Source: Comamonadaceae bacterium (lineage in GTDB: Bacteria > Pseudomonadota > Gammaproteobacteria > Burkholderiales > Burkholderiaceae_C). From it: DNA of 64,000 nt. The stretch spans positions 45,253-109,252 of the forward strand of contig JAIXUG010000008.1 in assembly GCA_027484105.1 (NCBI GenBank), in the 5' to 3' direction. Positions 49,989 to 58,883 of the stretch are shown one piece after another. Position 1 is the first letter of the stretch. Each line of letters begins with the position of its first letter. The notes beneath the pieces were generated by a model, which saw only the letters and a list, made by a program, of their open reading frames with translations, searched no databases and was not told the DNA's origin. The position numbers were made by a program, and so were the translations under genes.

Positions 49989-50528
49989 ATGCTGAAAGTC
50001 ACGAAACCTACCCCCTCCCATTTCGGCATCTATGTTTGGGATGTCGACAAAATGGTGAACTTTTACACCTCGGTTTTTGGCATGGTGATCAATGACCGAG
50101 GGGTAGGCAAAACCTTCAAAGCACCCTTGGTTTTTTTGAGCTCGACACCCGACCAGCACCATCAGTTGGTCATCGCTGGAGGACGCCCGCCAGAGGCCAC
50201 CTTCAGCACGGTGATGCAACTGTCTTTTGCAGTGCCTTCCATCCAGACACTGCGCGATTTGCGTGACAAAGCCATGGCCTTGGGCGCAACCAAGGTGATG
50301 CCCATGAACCACGGCAATGCTTTGTCTGTTTACTTCGCTGACCCTGAGGGCAACACGGTGGAAACCTACATCGACATGCCTTTCTACATCTCCCAACCCC
50401 ACGGCGATCCGCTCGACTTGAGCCAGGACGACGCCACCATCCTTCGCGAGACCGAAGCCATCTGCCGCAGCGACCCCAGCTTCATGCCCATTGCCGAATG
50501 GCAAGCGCAATTCGTCCAAAAAATCTGA
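49989..50528 (+). CDS. VOC family protein (extradiol-dioxygenase/glyoxalase-like)
   Basis: Vicinal-oxygen-chelate protein of 179 residues. Two beta-alpha-beta-beta-beta modules with candidate metal ligands His11 (PSHFGIYV), a His in QHHQLVI and Glu in VETYIDMP. This 2-His-1-Glu pattern fits a ring-cleaving dioxygenase or isomerase. First enzyme of the cluster behind the GntR gene. Specific substrate unknown. Confidence 0.85.
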   Translation: MLKVTKPTPSHFGIYVWDVDKMVNFYTSVFGMVINDRGVGKTFKAPLVFLSSTPDQHHQLVIAGGRPPEATFSTVMQLSFAVPSIQTLRDLRDKAMALGATKVMPMNHGNALSVYFADPEGNTVETYIDMPFYISQPHGDPLDLSQDDATILRETEAICRSDPSFMPIAEWQAQFVQKI

Positions 50529-50551
50529 ATCACTTCACCCAAGGAACTGCC

Positions 50552-51418
50552 ATGAAATTACTCTCATTCGTACACCAAGGTCGCGAGACTTGGGGCGCCG
50601 TCACCGGCTCTGACACCGTGGTTGATTTGGGCCAAGCGATGCCGCAATTTGCCACGCTGACCGATTACATTGCCTCCGGCGCTTACCTGCAAGCGAAGCG
50701 CGATGCGGCCCAACAAAAGACGTCCATTGCCATCGGCGACATCACCTTTTTGCCGGTCATCCCCAAACCAGAAAAAATCGTGTGTGCGGTGCGCAACTAC
50801 ATGGACCACCACCAAGAAGTGTTGGCAGCCGGCATGCACCGCGAACTGTCCGAAGAGCCGCCGATTTTTCTGCGCGTCTGGCGCTCACAAGTGGCGCATG
50901 GCCAGCCCATCATTTGCCCCAAAGTGTCAGCCTCTCTGGATTGGGAGGGCGAGCTGGCCGTCATCATCGGCAAAGAAGGGCGCAACATTTCTGAAGCCGA
51001 TGCGTTTGACCATGTGGCGGGCTACTCCTGCTACAACGACGGCAGCATCCGCGAGTGGCAATTTCACGCCAAACAAATTGCCTCTGGCAAGAACTTCGAG
51101 TCCACCGGCGGCTTTGGCCCCTGGATGGTGACAGCCGACGAAATTGCGCCCAACCAACAACTGAAATTGACCACTCGCCTCAATGGCGAAGTGGTGCAGT
51201 CGAGCCACACCGGGCACATGATCTTCCCGATTGCCAAACTCATCAGCTACGCCTCAACCATCTTCACCCTGGTGCCTGGCGACGTGATCGCCACGGGCAC
51301 GCCAGCAGGCGTGGGCTGGAGTCGCAAGCCTCAATGGTTCATGAAACCTGGCGATGTGTGCGAGGTCGAGATCGAAGGCATCGGCACCCTGGTGAACCCG
51401 ATCGCTGCACAAGCCTGA
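50552..51418 (+). CDS. fumarylacetoacetate hydrolase family protein
   Basis: FAH-fold enzyme of 288 residues with the metal-binding WEGELAVIIG block, SRKPQWFMKPGDVCEVEIEGIGTLVNP at the C-terminus and the GTPAGVG catalytic loop. Family members hydrolyse C-C bonds, decarboxylate or hydrate 2-oxo acids in aromatic catabolism. The AAGGAA site precedes the ATG at 50552. Adjacent to the VOC protein and MDR reductase. Confidence 0.9.
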   Translation: MKLLSFVHQGRETWGAVTGSDTVVDLGQAMPQFATLTDYIASGAYLQAKRDAAQQKTSIAIGDITFLPVIPKPEKIVCAVRNYMDHHQEVLAAGMHRELSEEPPIFLRVWRSQVAHGQPIICPKVSASLDWEGELAVIIGKEGRNISEADAFDHVAGYSCYNDGSIREWQFHAKQIASGKNFESTGGFGPWMVTADEIAPNQQLKLTTRLNGEVVQSSHTGHMIFPIAKLISYASTIFTLVPGDVIATGTPAGVGWSRKPQWFMKPGDVCEVEIEGIGTLVNPIAAQA

Positions 51419-51420
51419 AG

Positions 51421-52416
51421 ATGAAAGCCATCCAAGTCCACACGCCAGGCGGGCCCGAAAGCCTGCTGGCCGTTGATCTGCCCGAACCACAAGCAGGCCG
51501 TGGATTTGTTCGCGTCAAGGCGCACAGCATCGGCGTTGGCCGCCCGGATGTGCTGATGCGAAAAGGCACCTACAAGTGGATGCCGCCGCTGCCCGCCGTG
51601 CCAGGCGCAGAGCTGGCAGGCGTGGTGGATGCGCTGGGAGAAGGTGTGACGCAATGGCGCTTGGGTGATCGTGTGTTGATCAGCGCACGCGAGTTGTCGC
51701 AAAGGGGCGGCTGCTATGCAGAGGCCATCGTCGTTCCAGAAGACGCACCTTATCGCTTGCCTGACACCATCTCTTCGGATGACGCCGTGAGCCTGCCCAA
51801 TTTGCAGTTGGCGCTGGCGCTCATGAAAATGGCTGCGCCCGCACACGCAGAACACTCGCACATCTTGATCACGGGCGCATCAGGTGGGGTTGCAGGCATG
51901 CTTTGCCAAGTGGCGAAACTCCACGGTTTCATCACCATCGGCACCAGCAGAAGCAGGGACAAATGCCAATTTGCCATCGCTCAGGGCTTTGATCATGTCA
52001 TTTGCACCGACGAAGAGGTGCTCAAAGACCGCATTGAAGAACTGACGCAAGGGCGAGGCCTGAGTTTTGTATTCGACCACTTGGGCGGCCAAAGCCTCAT
52101 CGATGGCCTCAAGAGCCTTGCGCCGCTGGGCACGCTGGTGTCCTACAACATTGTGCAAGGCTCACCCACCGAAGACACCTTCCAGGTGATGCGTCAATTG
52201 TTGGAAAGAAGCTTGTCCATTCGCTGCTTTTCCATGCACACCTTCGATGCCGACAGACCGTTGCGGCGCGGCTTGATGAATTCGGCCATCGAGTTGCTCG
52301 CCCAAGGCCAAGTCATCTTCCCTCGGCCCCGGATTTTCAAGCTCAGCGAAGTGCAACAAACACACGCTTTGCTCGATCAAGGACTTGTGCGTGGCAAGTT
52401 GGTCATGCACCCGTGA
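51421..52416 (+). CDS. MDR-type zinc-free alcohol dehydrogenase / quinone oxidoreductase
   Basis: Medium-chain reductase of 331 residues. N-terminal GroES-like domain with PGAELAGVVDALGEGV, nucleotide-binding GASGGVAGMLCQVAK, and the QOR-like segment FDHLGGQSLIDGLKSLAPLGTL. Lacks the zinc ligands of alcohol dehydrogenases. The start follows the FAH stop by two bases, so it is co-expressed. Likely NADPH-dependent reduction of a quinone or enoyl compound. Confidence 0.88.
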   Translation: MKAIQVHTPGGPESLLAVDLPEPQAGRGFVRVKAHSIGVGRPDVLMRKGTYKWMPPLPAVPGAELAGVVDALGEGVTQWRLGDRVLISARELSQRGGCYAEAIVVPEDAPYRLPDTISSDDAVSLPNLQLALALMKMAAPAHAEHSHILITGASGGVAGMLCQVAKLHGFITIGTSRSRDKCQFAIAQGFDHVICTDEEVLKDRIEELTQGRGLSFVFDHLGGQSLIDGLKSLAPLGTLVSYNIVQGSPTEDTFQVMRQLLERSLSIRCFSMHTFDADRPLRRGLMNSAIELLAQGQVIFPRPRIFKLSEVQQTHALLDQGLVRGKLVMHP

Positions 52417-52469
52417 TGTTCCCACGGACAAGTGAACAAAAAGTGAATCACTCAAACCAGGAGACAACC

Positions 52470-53438
52470 ATGACTCGTCGACATTTCATCGTGACTTTGG
52501 CTGCCAGCGCAATGGCCTTGCCGCTGGCTTCTGTAGCGCAAACCTATCCGGACCGCCCGATCAAGGTGATGCAAGGGTTCGCGCCGGGCGGAAACGCCGA
52601 CAACATCGCCCGAACCGTGGGACAAGAAATGAGCAAGGGCCTGGGTCAAGCCATGGTGGTGGAAGCGCAAGCCGGGGCGGGGGGCACCATCGCTGCCACG
52701 ACGGTGTCCAAATCCCGGCCGGATGGCTACACCTTGCTGCTGGCGACCGGTGGTCACGCAGTTGCCGGAGCCTTGTACAACAACCTGGCGTACCGCACGG
52801 TGCAGGACTTCGAGATGATCGGCACCATCACGTATTTTCCGTTTTTGGTGGTGGTCCCGGCCAACAGCAAATACGCCAGCTTGACGGCTTTGCTGGCAGC
52901 GGCCAGAGCCAACCCGACCGAGATCAGTTATGGCACCGCGGGTGTGGGTTCCACGCACCATCTGGCGGGCGAGTTGCTGGCCAGCATGTCCAAGACACAG
53001 CTCTTGCATGTGCCCTTCAGGGGCGACTCGGCCTCGCTCACCTCCCTTTTGGGCGGCGAAATTCCAATGATCATTGCCCCGCCTACTGCCGTGATGGCCA
53101 ACATCAAAGCCGGCAAACTTCGCGCCATTGCGACCACCGGGCCACAGCGTTGGCAAGGGCTGCCCGATGTGCCGACCGTCTCTGAGCAGGGGGTGACCGG
53201 CTACGATGTGCAATCTTGGGCAGGCTTGATGGCGCCAGCAGGCACACCCAGGCCCATCGTGGACCGACTCAATGCCGAACTGCAAAAAACCCTGGTGATT
53301 CCAACAGTTAAGTCGCGCTTGGAAGACATGGGCGGTGAAGTGCGCGGCAGCACACCTGAAGAGATGCGCAACATGGTCGCTGCACAGACCCAAAAGTGGA
53401 TTCAAGTGGTCAACGAAGCCAAGATTCCCAAAAATTGA
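52470..53438 (+). CDS. Bug/TctC family tripartite tricarboxylate transporter binding protein
   Basis: Periplasmic solute-binding protein of 322 residues with a signal peptide (about 1-24, ending SVAQ) and the Bug core YPDRPIKVMQGFAPGGNAD. Perfect AGGAG upstream of the ATG at 52470. No tctA/tctB membrane genes follow, as is usual for the many orphan Bug proteins in Burkholderiales. It presumably captures the carboxylated substrate or a sensor ligand for this cluster. Confidence 0.93.
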   Translation: MTRRHFIVTLAASAMALPLASVAQTYPDRPIKVMQGFAPGGNADNIARTVGQEMSKGLGQAMVVEAQAGAGGTIAATTVSKSRPDGYTLLLATGGHAVAGALYNNLAYRTVQDFEMIGTITYFPFLVVVPANSKYASLTALLAAARANPTEISYGTAGVGSTHHLAGELLASMSKTQLLHVPFRGDSASLTSLLGGEIPMIIAPPTAVMANIKAGKLRAIATTGPQRWQGLPDVPTVSEQGVTGYDVQSWAGLMAPAGTPRPIVDRLNAELQKTLVIPTVKSRLEDMGGEVRGSTPEEMRNMVAAQTQKWIQVVNEAKIPKN

Positions 53439-53535
53439 TTGTCCCAACGGGTTGGAGGGCCGTTGCATGTGGCGGCTGGGGGGCGACCCCGCGCACTGAT
53501 AACCCCTCCCACCTGCCTTCTACTTAAGGTTCAAC

Positions 53536-54114
53536 ATGTCATTGATTCAAATCCGCAAGCGCAGCCTCACCATTGAAACGACGTACCACGAAGGCGGCCC
53601 TGTCACCGATCAGCCTTTGAAGCTGGCCGCCGCATGCGCTGTCATTCACAACCCCTATGCAGGCAGCTATGAACCTGACCTCATGCCTTTCATGGCCGAA
53701 CTCAGGTCCCTGGGCACCGTCTTGGCGCAAGAGTTGATCGACACACTGGGCAAGGACAACATCGAGGTTTACAGCAAAGCCGCCATCGTGGGCGTCAATG
53801 GCGAAATGGAACACGGTGCTGTCTGGCACGAAGCCGGGGGGTGGGCCATGCGGTCTTTGTTGGGTGACCCCAAAGCCATCGTCCCAGCCAGCAAAGCGGT
53901 GGCCAGTGCGGGGTATCGTCTGATGGTGCCCGTGCATTACATCCACGCTTGTTATGTGCGCAGCCACTTCAACAGTATGGAAGTGGGCATTCAGGACGCG
54001 CCACGGCCCAACGAAATTTTGTTTGCACTGGTCATGGGCACGGGCGGTCGTGTCCATTCAAGATTGGGTGGACTGACCAAAGACAAGGTTTCTGTGCACG
54101 ATGGCCAACGCTGA
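53536..54114 (+). CDS. amino acid synthesis family protein (DUF1185)
   Basis: Protein of 192 residues of the AA_synth/DUF1185 family, with GEMEHGAVWHEAGG and the PVHYIHACYVRSHFNSMEVG block. The family name comes from weak association with amino acid synthesis; no reaction is established to my knowledge. AAGG precedes the ATG. It follows the Bug gene by 98 bases and overlaps the following desaturase by 14 bases. Confidence 0.82.
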   Translation: MSLIQIRKRSLTIETTYHEGGPVTDQPLKLAAACAVIHNPYAGSYEPDLMPFMAELRSLGTVLAQELIDTLGKDNIEVYSKAAIVGVNGEMEHGAVWHEAGGWAMRSLLGDPKAIVPASKAVASAGYRLMVPVHYIHACYVRSHFNSMEVGIQDAPRPNEILFALVMGTGGRVHSRLGGLTKDKVSVHDGQR

Positions 54115-55084
54115 TGCCGCCCAACCCGTCCTGACCCCCGAGCAAGACGCCTATTTGCGCGAACGCTCGGACTGGATGGGCGCATACCTGGTGCTGCACG
54201 CTTGGGGCGTGATTGCGCTGGCGATGGCATTTTTTGTGGTGTGGCCCAACCCCTTGAGCTTCGTCGTCGCCGTGGTGGTCATTGGCGGCAGGCAGCTGGG
54301 CCTGGCGATTTTGATGCACGATGCGGCGCACCGCGCCTTGTTCAAAAACACCCGGCTCAACGACACGCTGGGTGCGTTTTTGTGCGGCTGGCCCGTGGGC
54401 GCGAGCCTCACGCTGTACCGCCCCTATCACCTGAGTCACCACCGCCACACGCAGCAAGCACAAGACCCCGACTTGATTTTGTCGGCTCCCTTTCCCATCA
54501 CCCGTCAAAGCTTTTGGCGCAAGATGCGGCGTGACATTTTGGGCATCACCGGCTACCAGCGTCGCATGGATTTTTTCCGCATGGAAATGGGCGATGACCC
54601 GAGCCCCTGGCAGCGTCTGAAGAAACTGGTGGCCGCAGAAAAACATTTCTTGCTCAGCAACCTGCTCATCTTCGCGGTCACCGCCGCGGCCGGTGTGTGG
54701 TGGGCTTACTTGGCCTTGTGGCTGCTGCCCTTGCTGACTTGGTACCAGGTGATCAGCCGCATCCGCAACATCGCTGAGCATGCCGTCGTGGGCGACAACG
54801 ATGACCGCTTGCGCAACACGCGCACCACGATGGCCAATTGGGGCATGCGCATGGTGCTGGCGCCCTATTGGGTCAACTACCACCTCGAACACCACCTGTT
54901 TGTTTTCACCCCGTGCTGGAAATTGCCTGCTGCCCACCGCATGCTGATGGCGCAAGGCTTGGGGCCGCGCATGGAACTGGCCACCGGCTATTTGCAGGTG
55001 CTGCGCTTGGCCACCAGCCGCACGAATGACCGCGGCGATAGCGGTGGCGCACAGGCACAGCGCAAGGGCGCCGCACTGATTTGA
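54101..55084 (+). CDS. fatty acid desaturase (membrane di-iron), second copy of the fold
   Basis: Membrane desaturase of 327 residues with His boxes HDAAH, HLSHHRHT and HLEHH and four hydrophobic spans; the third box is the classic HXXHH. Different in box spacing and sequence from the desaturase at 16.5 kb, so not a recent duplicate. Starts 14 bases inside the DUF1185 gene, so they are translationally linked. Substrate unknown; could act on membrane lipids or carotenoid-like chains. Confidence 0.88.
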   Translation: MANADAAQPVLTPEQDAYLRERSDWMGAYLVLHAWGVIALAMAFFVVWPNPLSFVVAVVVIGGRQLGLAILMHDAAHRALFKNTRLNDTLGAFLCGWPVGASLTLYRPYHLSHHRHTQQAQDPDLILSAPFPITRQSFWRKMRRDILGITGYQRRMDFFRMEMGDDPSPWQRLKKLVAAEKHFLLSNLLIFAVTAAAGVWWAYLALWLLPLLTWYQVISRIRNIAEHAVVGDNDDRLRNTRTTMANWGMRMVLAPYWVNYHLEHHLFVFTPCWKLPAAHRMLMAQGLGPRMELATGYLQVLRLATSRTNDRGDSGGAQAQRKGAALI

Positions 55085-55182
55085 GGCGGCAAAGACCCCG
55101 CAGGCCGACCCCAACACGTCAGCCGCTTGCAAGCTCAGTCGCTTAAGGGACATGAATTGGGGATAACCATGTAACGCAGCTG

Positions 55183-55210
55183 TTGCACGGAATACAGAAT
55201 GCACTAAGAC
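55183..55210 (+). promoter_or_regulatory. possible promoter of the liv operon
   Basis: TTGCAC (55183-55188), 16-base spacer, TAAGAC (55205-55210), in the 157-base spacer before livG. The -10 is weak. It is offered only as the best sigma-70 match I see here. Confidence 0.3.
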
Positions 55211-55241
55211 ATTTTTCTTTTCCGTCCTGGTGCAAGACACA

Positions 55242-56018
55242 ATGGCTGACGAAATCATTCTCGAAACCCGCGGACTCATCAAGGAGTTCAAAGGGTTTGT
55301 GGCTGTCAACGATGTCAACCTGCAGGTTCGTCGTGGTGAAATTCACGCACTGATCGGGCCCAATGGTGCAGGCAAAACCACCGTGTTCAACCTGCTGACC
55401 AAGTTCCTGATCCCGACACGCGGGCAAATCCTGTTCAACGGCCGTGACATCACGGGTGAAAAACCTGCACAGATTGCCCGGCGCGGCATCGTTCGGTCTT
55501 TCCAGATTTCTGCCACCTTCCCCAACCTGTCAGTGGTGGAAAACGTGCGCATCGCCTTGCAACGCGGAGCCGGCATGTCCATGCAGTTCTGGCGCTCTGA
55601 GCGTGTCCTAGACAGCCTGAACGACCGCGCCATGCAACTGCTGGCCGAAGTCGACTTGCAGGACATGTCGAATTTGATGGCGGTCGAGTTGCCTTATGGC
55701 CGCAAGCGCGCTCTTGAAATTGCCACCACGCTGGCGATGGAGCCCGAGCTCATGCTGCTGGATGAACCCACCCAGGGCATGGGCCACGAAGATGTGGACC
55801 GCGTCACGCAGTTGATCAAAAAAGTGGGCGCCAACCGCACCATTTTGATGGTCGAGCACAACATGAACGTGGTCTCCAAAATTGCCGACACCATCAGTGT
55901 CTTGCAACGCGGCCAAGTGATTGCCGAAGGGCCTTACGCCGTGGTGTCACAGAACCCGCAAGTGCTGGAAGCCTACATGGGCACGGCCGACAACCAGCTG
56001 GAGGGGGCCCATGGCTGA
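55242..56018 (+). CDS. livG: branched-chain amino acid ABC transporter ATPase LivG
   Basis: One of the two ATPases of a LIV-type transporter, 258 residues. Walker A GPNGAGKTTV, an atypical signature region (LPYGRKRALEIA) and Walker B MLLDEPTQGM, plus VEHNMNVV. Starts at ATG 55242; a GTG at 55230 is an alternative. First of livG-livF-livK-livH-livM, all plus strand. Confidence 0.95.
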   Translation: MADEIILETRGLIKEFKGFVAVNDVNLQVRRGEIHALIGPNGAGKTTVFNLLTKFLIPTRGQILFNGRDITGEKPAQIARRGIVRSFQISATFPNLSVVENVRIALQRGAGMSMQFWRSERVLDSLNDRAMQLLAEVDLQDMSNLMAVELPYGRKRALEIATTLAMEPELMLLDEPTQGMGHEDVDRVTQLIKKVGANRTILMVEHNMNVVSKIADTISVLQRGQVIAEGPYAVVSQNPQVLEAYMGTADNQLEGAHG

Positions 56019-56721
56019 GTCCAAAGAATTCCTGCGCATCAGTGACCTGCACGCCTGGTATGGCGAGTCGCACATCCTGCATGGCGTCAACCTCACGGTC
56101 AATGAAGGTGAAGTGGTCACCCTGCTTGGCCGCAATGGTGCGGGGCGTACCACCACGATCAAGTCGATTCTCGGTTTGGTCGGCAAGCGCACCGGCAGCA
56201 TCACCATCAATGGCACCGAGTCGGTCAGCCTGGCACCGCACCAGATCGCCAAATTGGGCATCGGTTATTGCCCAGAGGAGCGCGGCATTTTTGCATCGCT
56301 CACCTGCGAAGAAAACCTGCTGCTGCCGCCCGTGATCGCCAGTGGCGGCATGGGCTTGGACGAAATTTACGAGATGTTCCCCAACCTTCTGGAACGCAAA
56401 AACAGCCCGGGAACACGCTTGTCGGGTGGCGAACAACAGATGTTGGCCGTCGGGCGCATTTTGCGCACGGGTGCCCGCTTTTTGTTGTTGGATGAAATTT
56501 CGGAAGGCCTGGCGCCTGTGATTGTGCAGGCCTTGGCCCGCATGATCCGCTCCCTCAAGGCCAAGGGTTACACCATCATCATGGTCGAGCAGAACTTCCG
56601 CTTTGCAGCGCCCTTGGCCGACCGTTTTTATGTGATGGAGCACGGGCAAATCGTGGAGGGTTTCACCTCGGTGGAACTTCCCCACAAGATGGGCATGCTC
56701 AACGAGTACCTCGGCGTCTGA
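56011..56721 (+). CDS. livF: branched-chain amino acid ABC transporter ATPase LivF, Arg in Walker A
   Basis: Second LIV ATPase, 236 residues. Signature LSGGEQQML and Walker B FLLLDEISEGLAP are canonical. The Walker A reads GRNGAGRTT (40-48) with Arg46 where Lys binds the ATP phosphates; the codon is CGT at 56146-56148. Overlaps the livG stop by 8 bases. Whether the Arg reduces hydrolysis here or is a tolerated variant is not known from sequence. Confidence 0.93.
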   Translation: MAESKEFLRISDLHAWYGESHILHGVNLTVNEGEVVTLLGRNGAGRTTTIKSILGLVGKRTGSITINGTESVSLAPHQIAKLGIGYCPEERGIFASLTCEENLLLPPVIASGGMGLDEIYEMFPNLLERKNSPGTRLSGGEQQMLAVGRILRTGARFLLLDEISEGLAPVIVQALARMIRSLKAKGYTIIMVEQNFRFAAPLADRFYVMEHGQIVEGFTSVELPHKMGMLNEYLGV

Positions 56722-56744
56722 TTTTTCAACCAGGAGACAACACC

Positions 56745-57959
56745 ATGAAACGCAAACTTCTCACCCTCGCCGCAGCCGCGGCCTGTGCCTTTGGCGGTGC
56801 CGCCCAAGCCCAGATTTCTGACGGCACCGTGAAGATCGGCGTGCTCAACGACATGTCGGGTCTGTACTCGGACATCACCGGGCCTGGCTCGCTGCTGGCA
56901 GCCCGCATGGCGGTCGAAGACTACGTCAAGGCCACCGGCTCCAAACTCAGGATTGAAGTGATCGGCGCCGACCACCAGAACAAACCCGACGTGGGCTCCA
57001 ACATTGCCCGCCAGTGGTTTGACACCGACAAGGTTGACATGATCGCCGACGTGCCCACGTCCTCCGTGGGCCTGGCTGTGGCGGCCATTGCCCGTGAAAA
57101 AGGCAAGCTGCACGTCAACGCTGGTTCGGCCACCTCCGACCTGACAGGCAAGGCCTGCAACGCCAACACCATCCACTGGGCGTATGACACCTGGATGCTG
57201 GCCAACGGCACCGGCAAGGCGATCGTCAAGAACGGTGGCAATACCTGGTTCTTCTTGACCGCTGACTATGCTTTCGGCCACGCGCTTGAGCGCGATACCG
57301 AAGCGGTGGTGACGAAGAATGGCGGGCGCGTGGTCGGCAAAGTGCGCACCCCCTTCCCAACACAAGACTTCTCTTCTTTCTTGTTGCAAGCGCAAGCCTC
57401 CAAAGCCAAGATCATTGGTTTGGCCAACGCAGGTGGCGACACCACCAACTCGATCAAGCAAGCCGCCGAATTCGGCATCACCCGTGGCGGCCAAAACCTG
57501 GCTGGTTTGCTGGTGTTCTTGCCAGATGTCCACTCCCTGGGTCTGAATGTGGCGCAAGGTTTGATGCTGACCGAGACCTTCTACTGGGACCTGAACGACC
57601 AGACGCGCGCATGGTCACGCCGCTTTGCCAGCGCCAACAACGGCAAGATGCCTTCCATGGTGCAAGCCGGTGTTTATTCCAGCGTGCTGCATTACCTCAA
57701 GGCCGTTGAAGCAGCCAAGACCGATGACGGCACCAAAGTGGCCGCCAAGATGAAAGAGCTGCCCACTGACGATCCCTTGTTCGGCAAGGGCATTGTCCGT
57801 GCCGATGGCCGCAAGATCCACCCGGCTTACCTGTTCGAGGTGAAGAAGCCTTCGGAGTCCAAGGGCCCCTACGACTACTACAAACTGGCAGCCACCATCC
57901 CGGCCAACGAGGCATTCCGCCCGCTGTCCGAGAGCGAGTGCCCGCTGGTCAAAAAGTAA
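56745..57959 (+). CDS. livK: branched-chain amino acid ABC transporter substrate-binding protein
   Basis: Periplasmic type I binding protein of 404 residues, signal peptide about 1-23 (AAQA-Q), then VKIGVLNDMSGLYSDITGPGS. Strong AGGAG precedes the ATG. Middle of the liv cluster, between ATPases and permeases, an order seen in several LIV-type operons. Specific ligand may be an amino acid, amide or urea-like compound. Confidence 0.93.
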   Translation: MKRKLLTLAAAAACAFGGAAQAQISDGTVKIGVLNDMSGLYSDITGPGSLLAARMAVEDYVKATGSKLRIEVIGADHQNKPDVGSNIARQWFDTDKVDMIADVPTSSVGLAVAAIAREKGKLHVNAGSATSDLTGKACNANTIHWAYDTWMLANGTGKAIVKNGGNTWFFLTADYAFGHALERDTEAVVTKNGGRVVGKVRTPFPTQDFSSFLLQAQASKAKIIGLANAGGDTTNSIKQAAEFGITRGGQNLAGLLVFLPDVHSLGLNVAQGLMLTETFYWDLNDQTRAWSRRFASANNGKMPSMVQAGVYSSVLHYLKAVEAAKTDDGTKVAAKMKELPTDDPLFGKGIVRADGRKIHPAYLFEVKKPSESKGPYDYYKLAATIPANEAFRPLSESECPLVKK

Positions 57960-57992
57960 ACCCTCTGTCTTGAGTTAACCAAAGTCACCGCC

Positions 57993-58877
57993 ATGGAAAT
58001 TTTTGGCATTCCCTCACAAGCCCTCTTTGGGCAATTGCTGATCGGACTGATCAACGGTTCGTTTTATGCGCTGCTCTCGCTGGGCCTGGCGGTGATTTTC
58101 GGTCTGCTCAACATCATCAACTTCACCCACGGCGCCCAGTACATGCTGGGCGCCTTTGTGGCCTACCTGGGCTTGCAAAAGTTGGGCATGAATTACTGGG
58201 TGGCCTTGGTGGTCACACCCATTGTGGTGGGCGCCACAGGGGTGCTGATTGAGCGCACGATGCTCAAACAACTCTACAAACTGGACCATTTGTATGGCCT
58301 GCTGCTCACGTTCGGATTGGCCTTGATCATCCAGGGCCTGTTTCGCCATGAGTTCGGTTCGTCGGGCATGCCTTATCCCGTGCCCGATGTGTTCAAGGGC
58401 GCGATCAATACCGGCTTCATGTTCTTGCCCAAATACCGGGCGTGGGTCATCGTCGCTTCGCTGGTGGTGTGTCTGGCCACGTGGTACGTGATTGAGCGAA
58501 CCAAGCTGGGCGCCTATTTGCGGGCAGCCACCGAAAACCCCAGCCTGGTGCAGTCCTTTGGCATCAACGTGCCACGCATGATCACCCTGACTTATGGCTT
58601 TGGCGTTGCACTGGCTGCTTTGGCTGGCGTGATGGCCGCACCCATCTACCAGGTCAACCCCACCATGGGCGCCGATCTGATCATTGTGGTTTTTGCGGTG
58701 GTGGTGATTGGCGGCATGGGCTCCATCATGGGCGCCATCGTCACCGGCTTTGGTCTGGGCCTGATCGAAGGTTTGACCAAGGTGTTCTATCCCGAAGCTT
58801 CGTCCACCGTGATCTTCGTGATCATGGCCATCGTTCTGCTCATCAAGCCCGCCGGCCTGTTCGGTACCCAGAAGTAA
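57993..58877 (+). CDS. livH: branched-chain amino acid ABC transporter permease LivH
   Basis: Membrane permease of 294 residues with about eight hydrophobic helices, the N-terminal GLINGSFYALLSLGLAVIFGLL block and the conserved GxxAALAGVMAAP and VVIGGMGSIMGAI loops. Co-transcribed with livM, 6 bases between. Confidence 0.96.
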   Translation: MEIFGIPSQALFGQLLIGLINGSFYALLSLGLAVIFGLLNIINFTHGAQYMLGAFVAYLGLQKLGMNYWVALVVTPIVVGATGVLIERTMLKQLYKLDHLYGLLLTFGLALIIQGLFRHEFGSSGMPYPVPDVFKGAINTGFMFLPKYRAWVIVASLVVCLATWYVIERTKLGAYLRAATENPSLVQSFGINVPRMITLTYGFGVALAALAGVMAAPIYQVNPTMGADLIIVVFAVVVIGGMGSIMGAIVTGFGLGLIEGLTKVFYPEASSTVIFVIMAIVLLIKPAGLFGTQK

Positions 58878-58883
58878 AGCGCC

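Noticed and set aside
54101..55084. Desaturase as a recent duplicate of the one at 16.5 kb
   Set aside because: His-box sequences, spacing and flanking regions differ too much for recent duplication.
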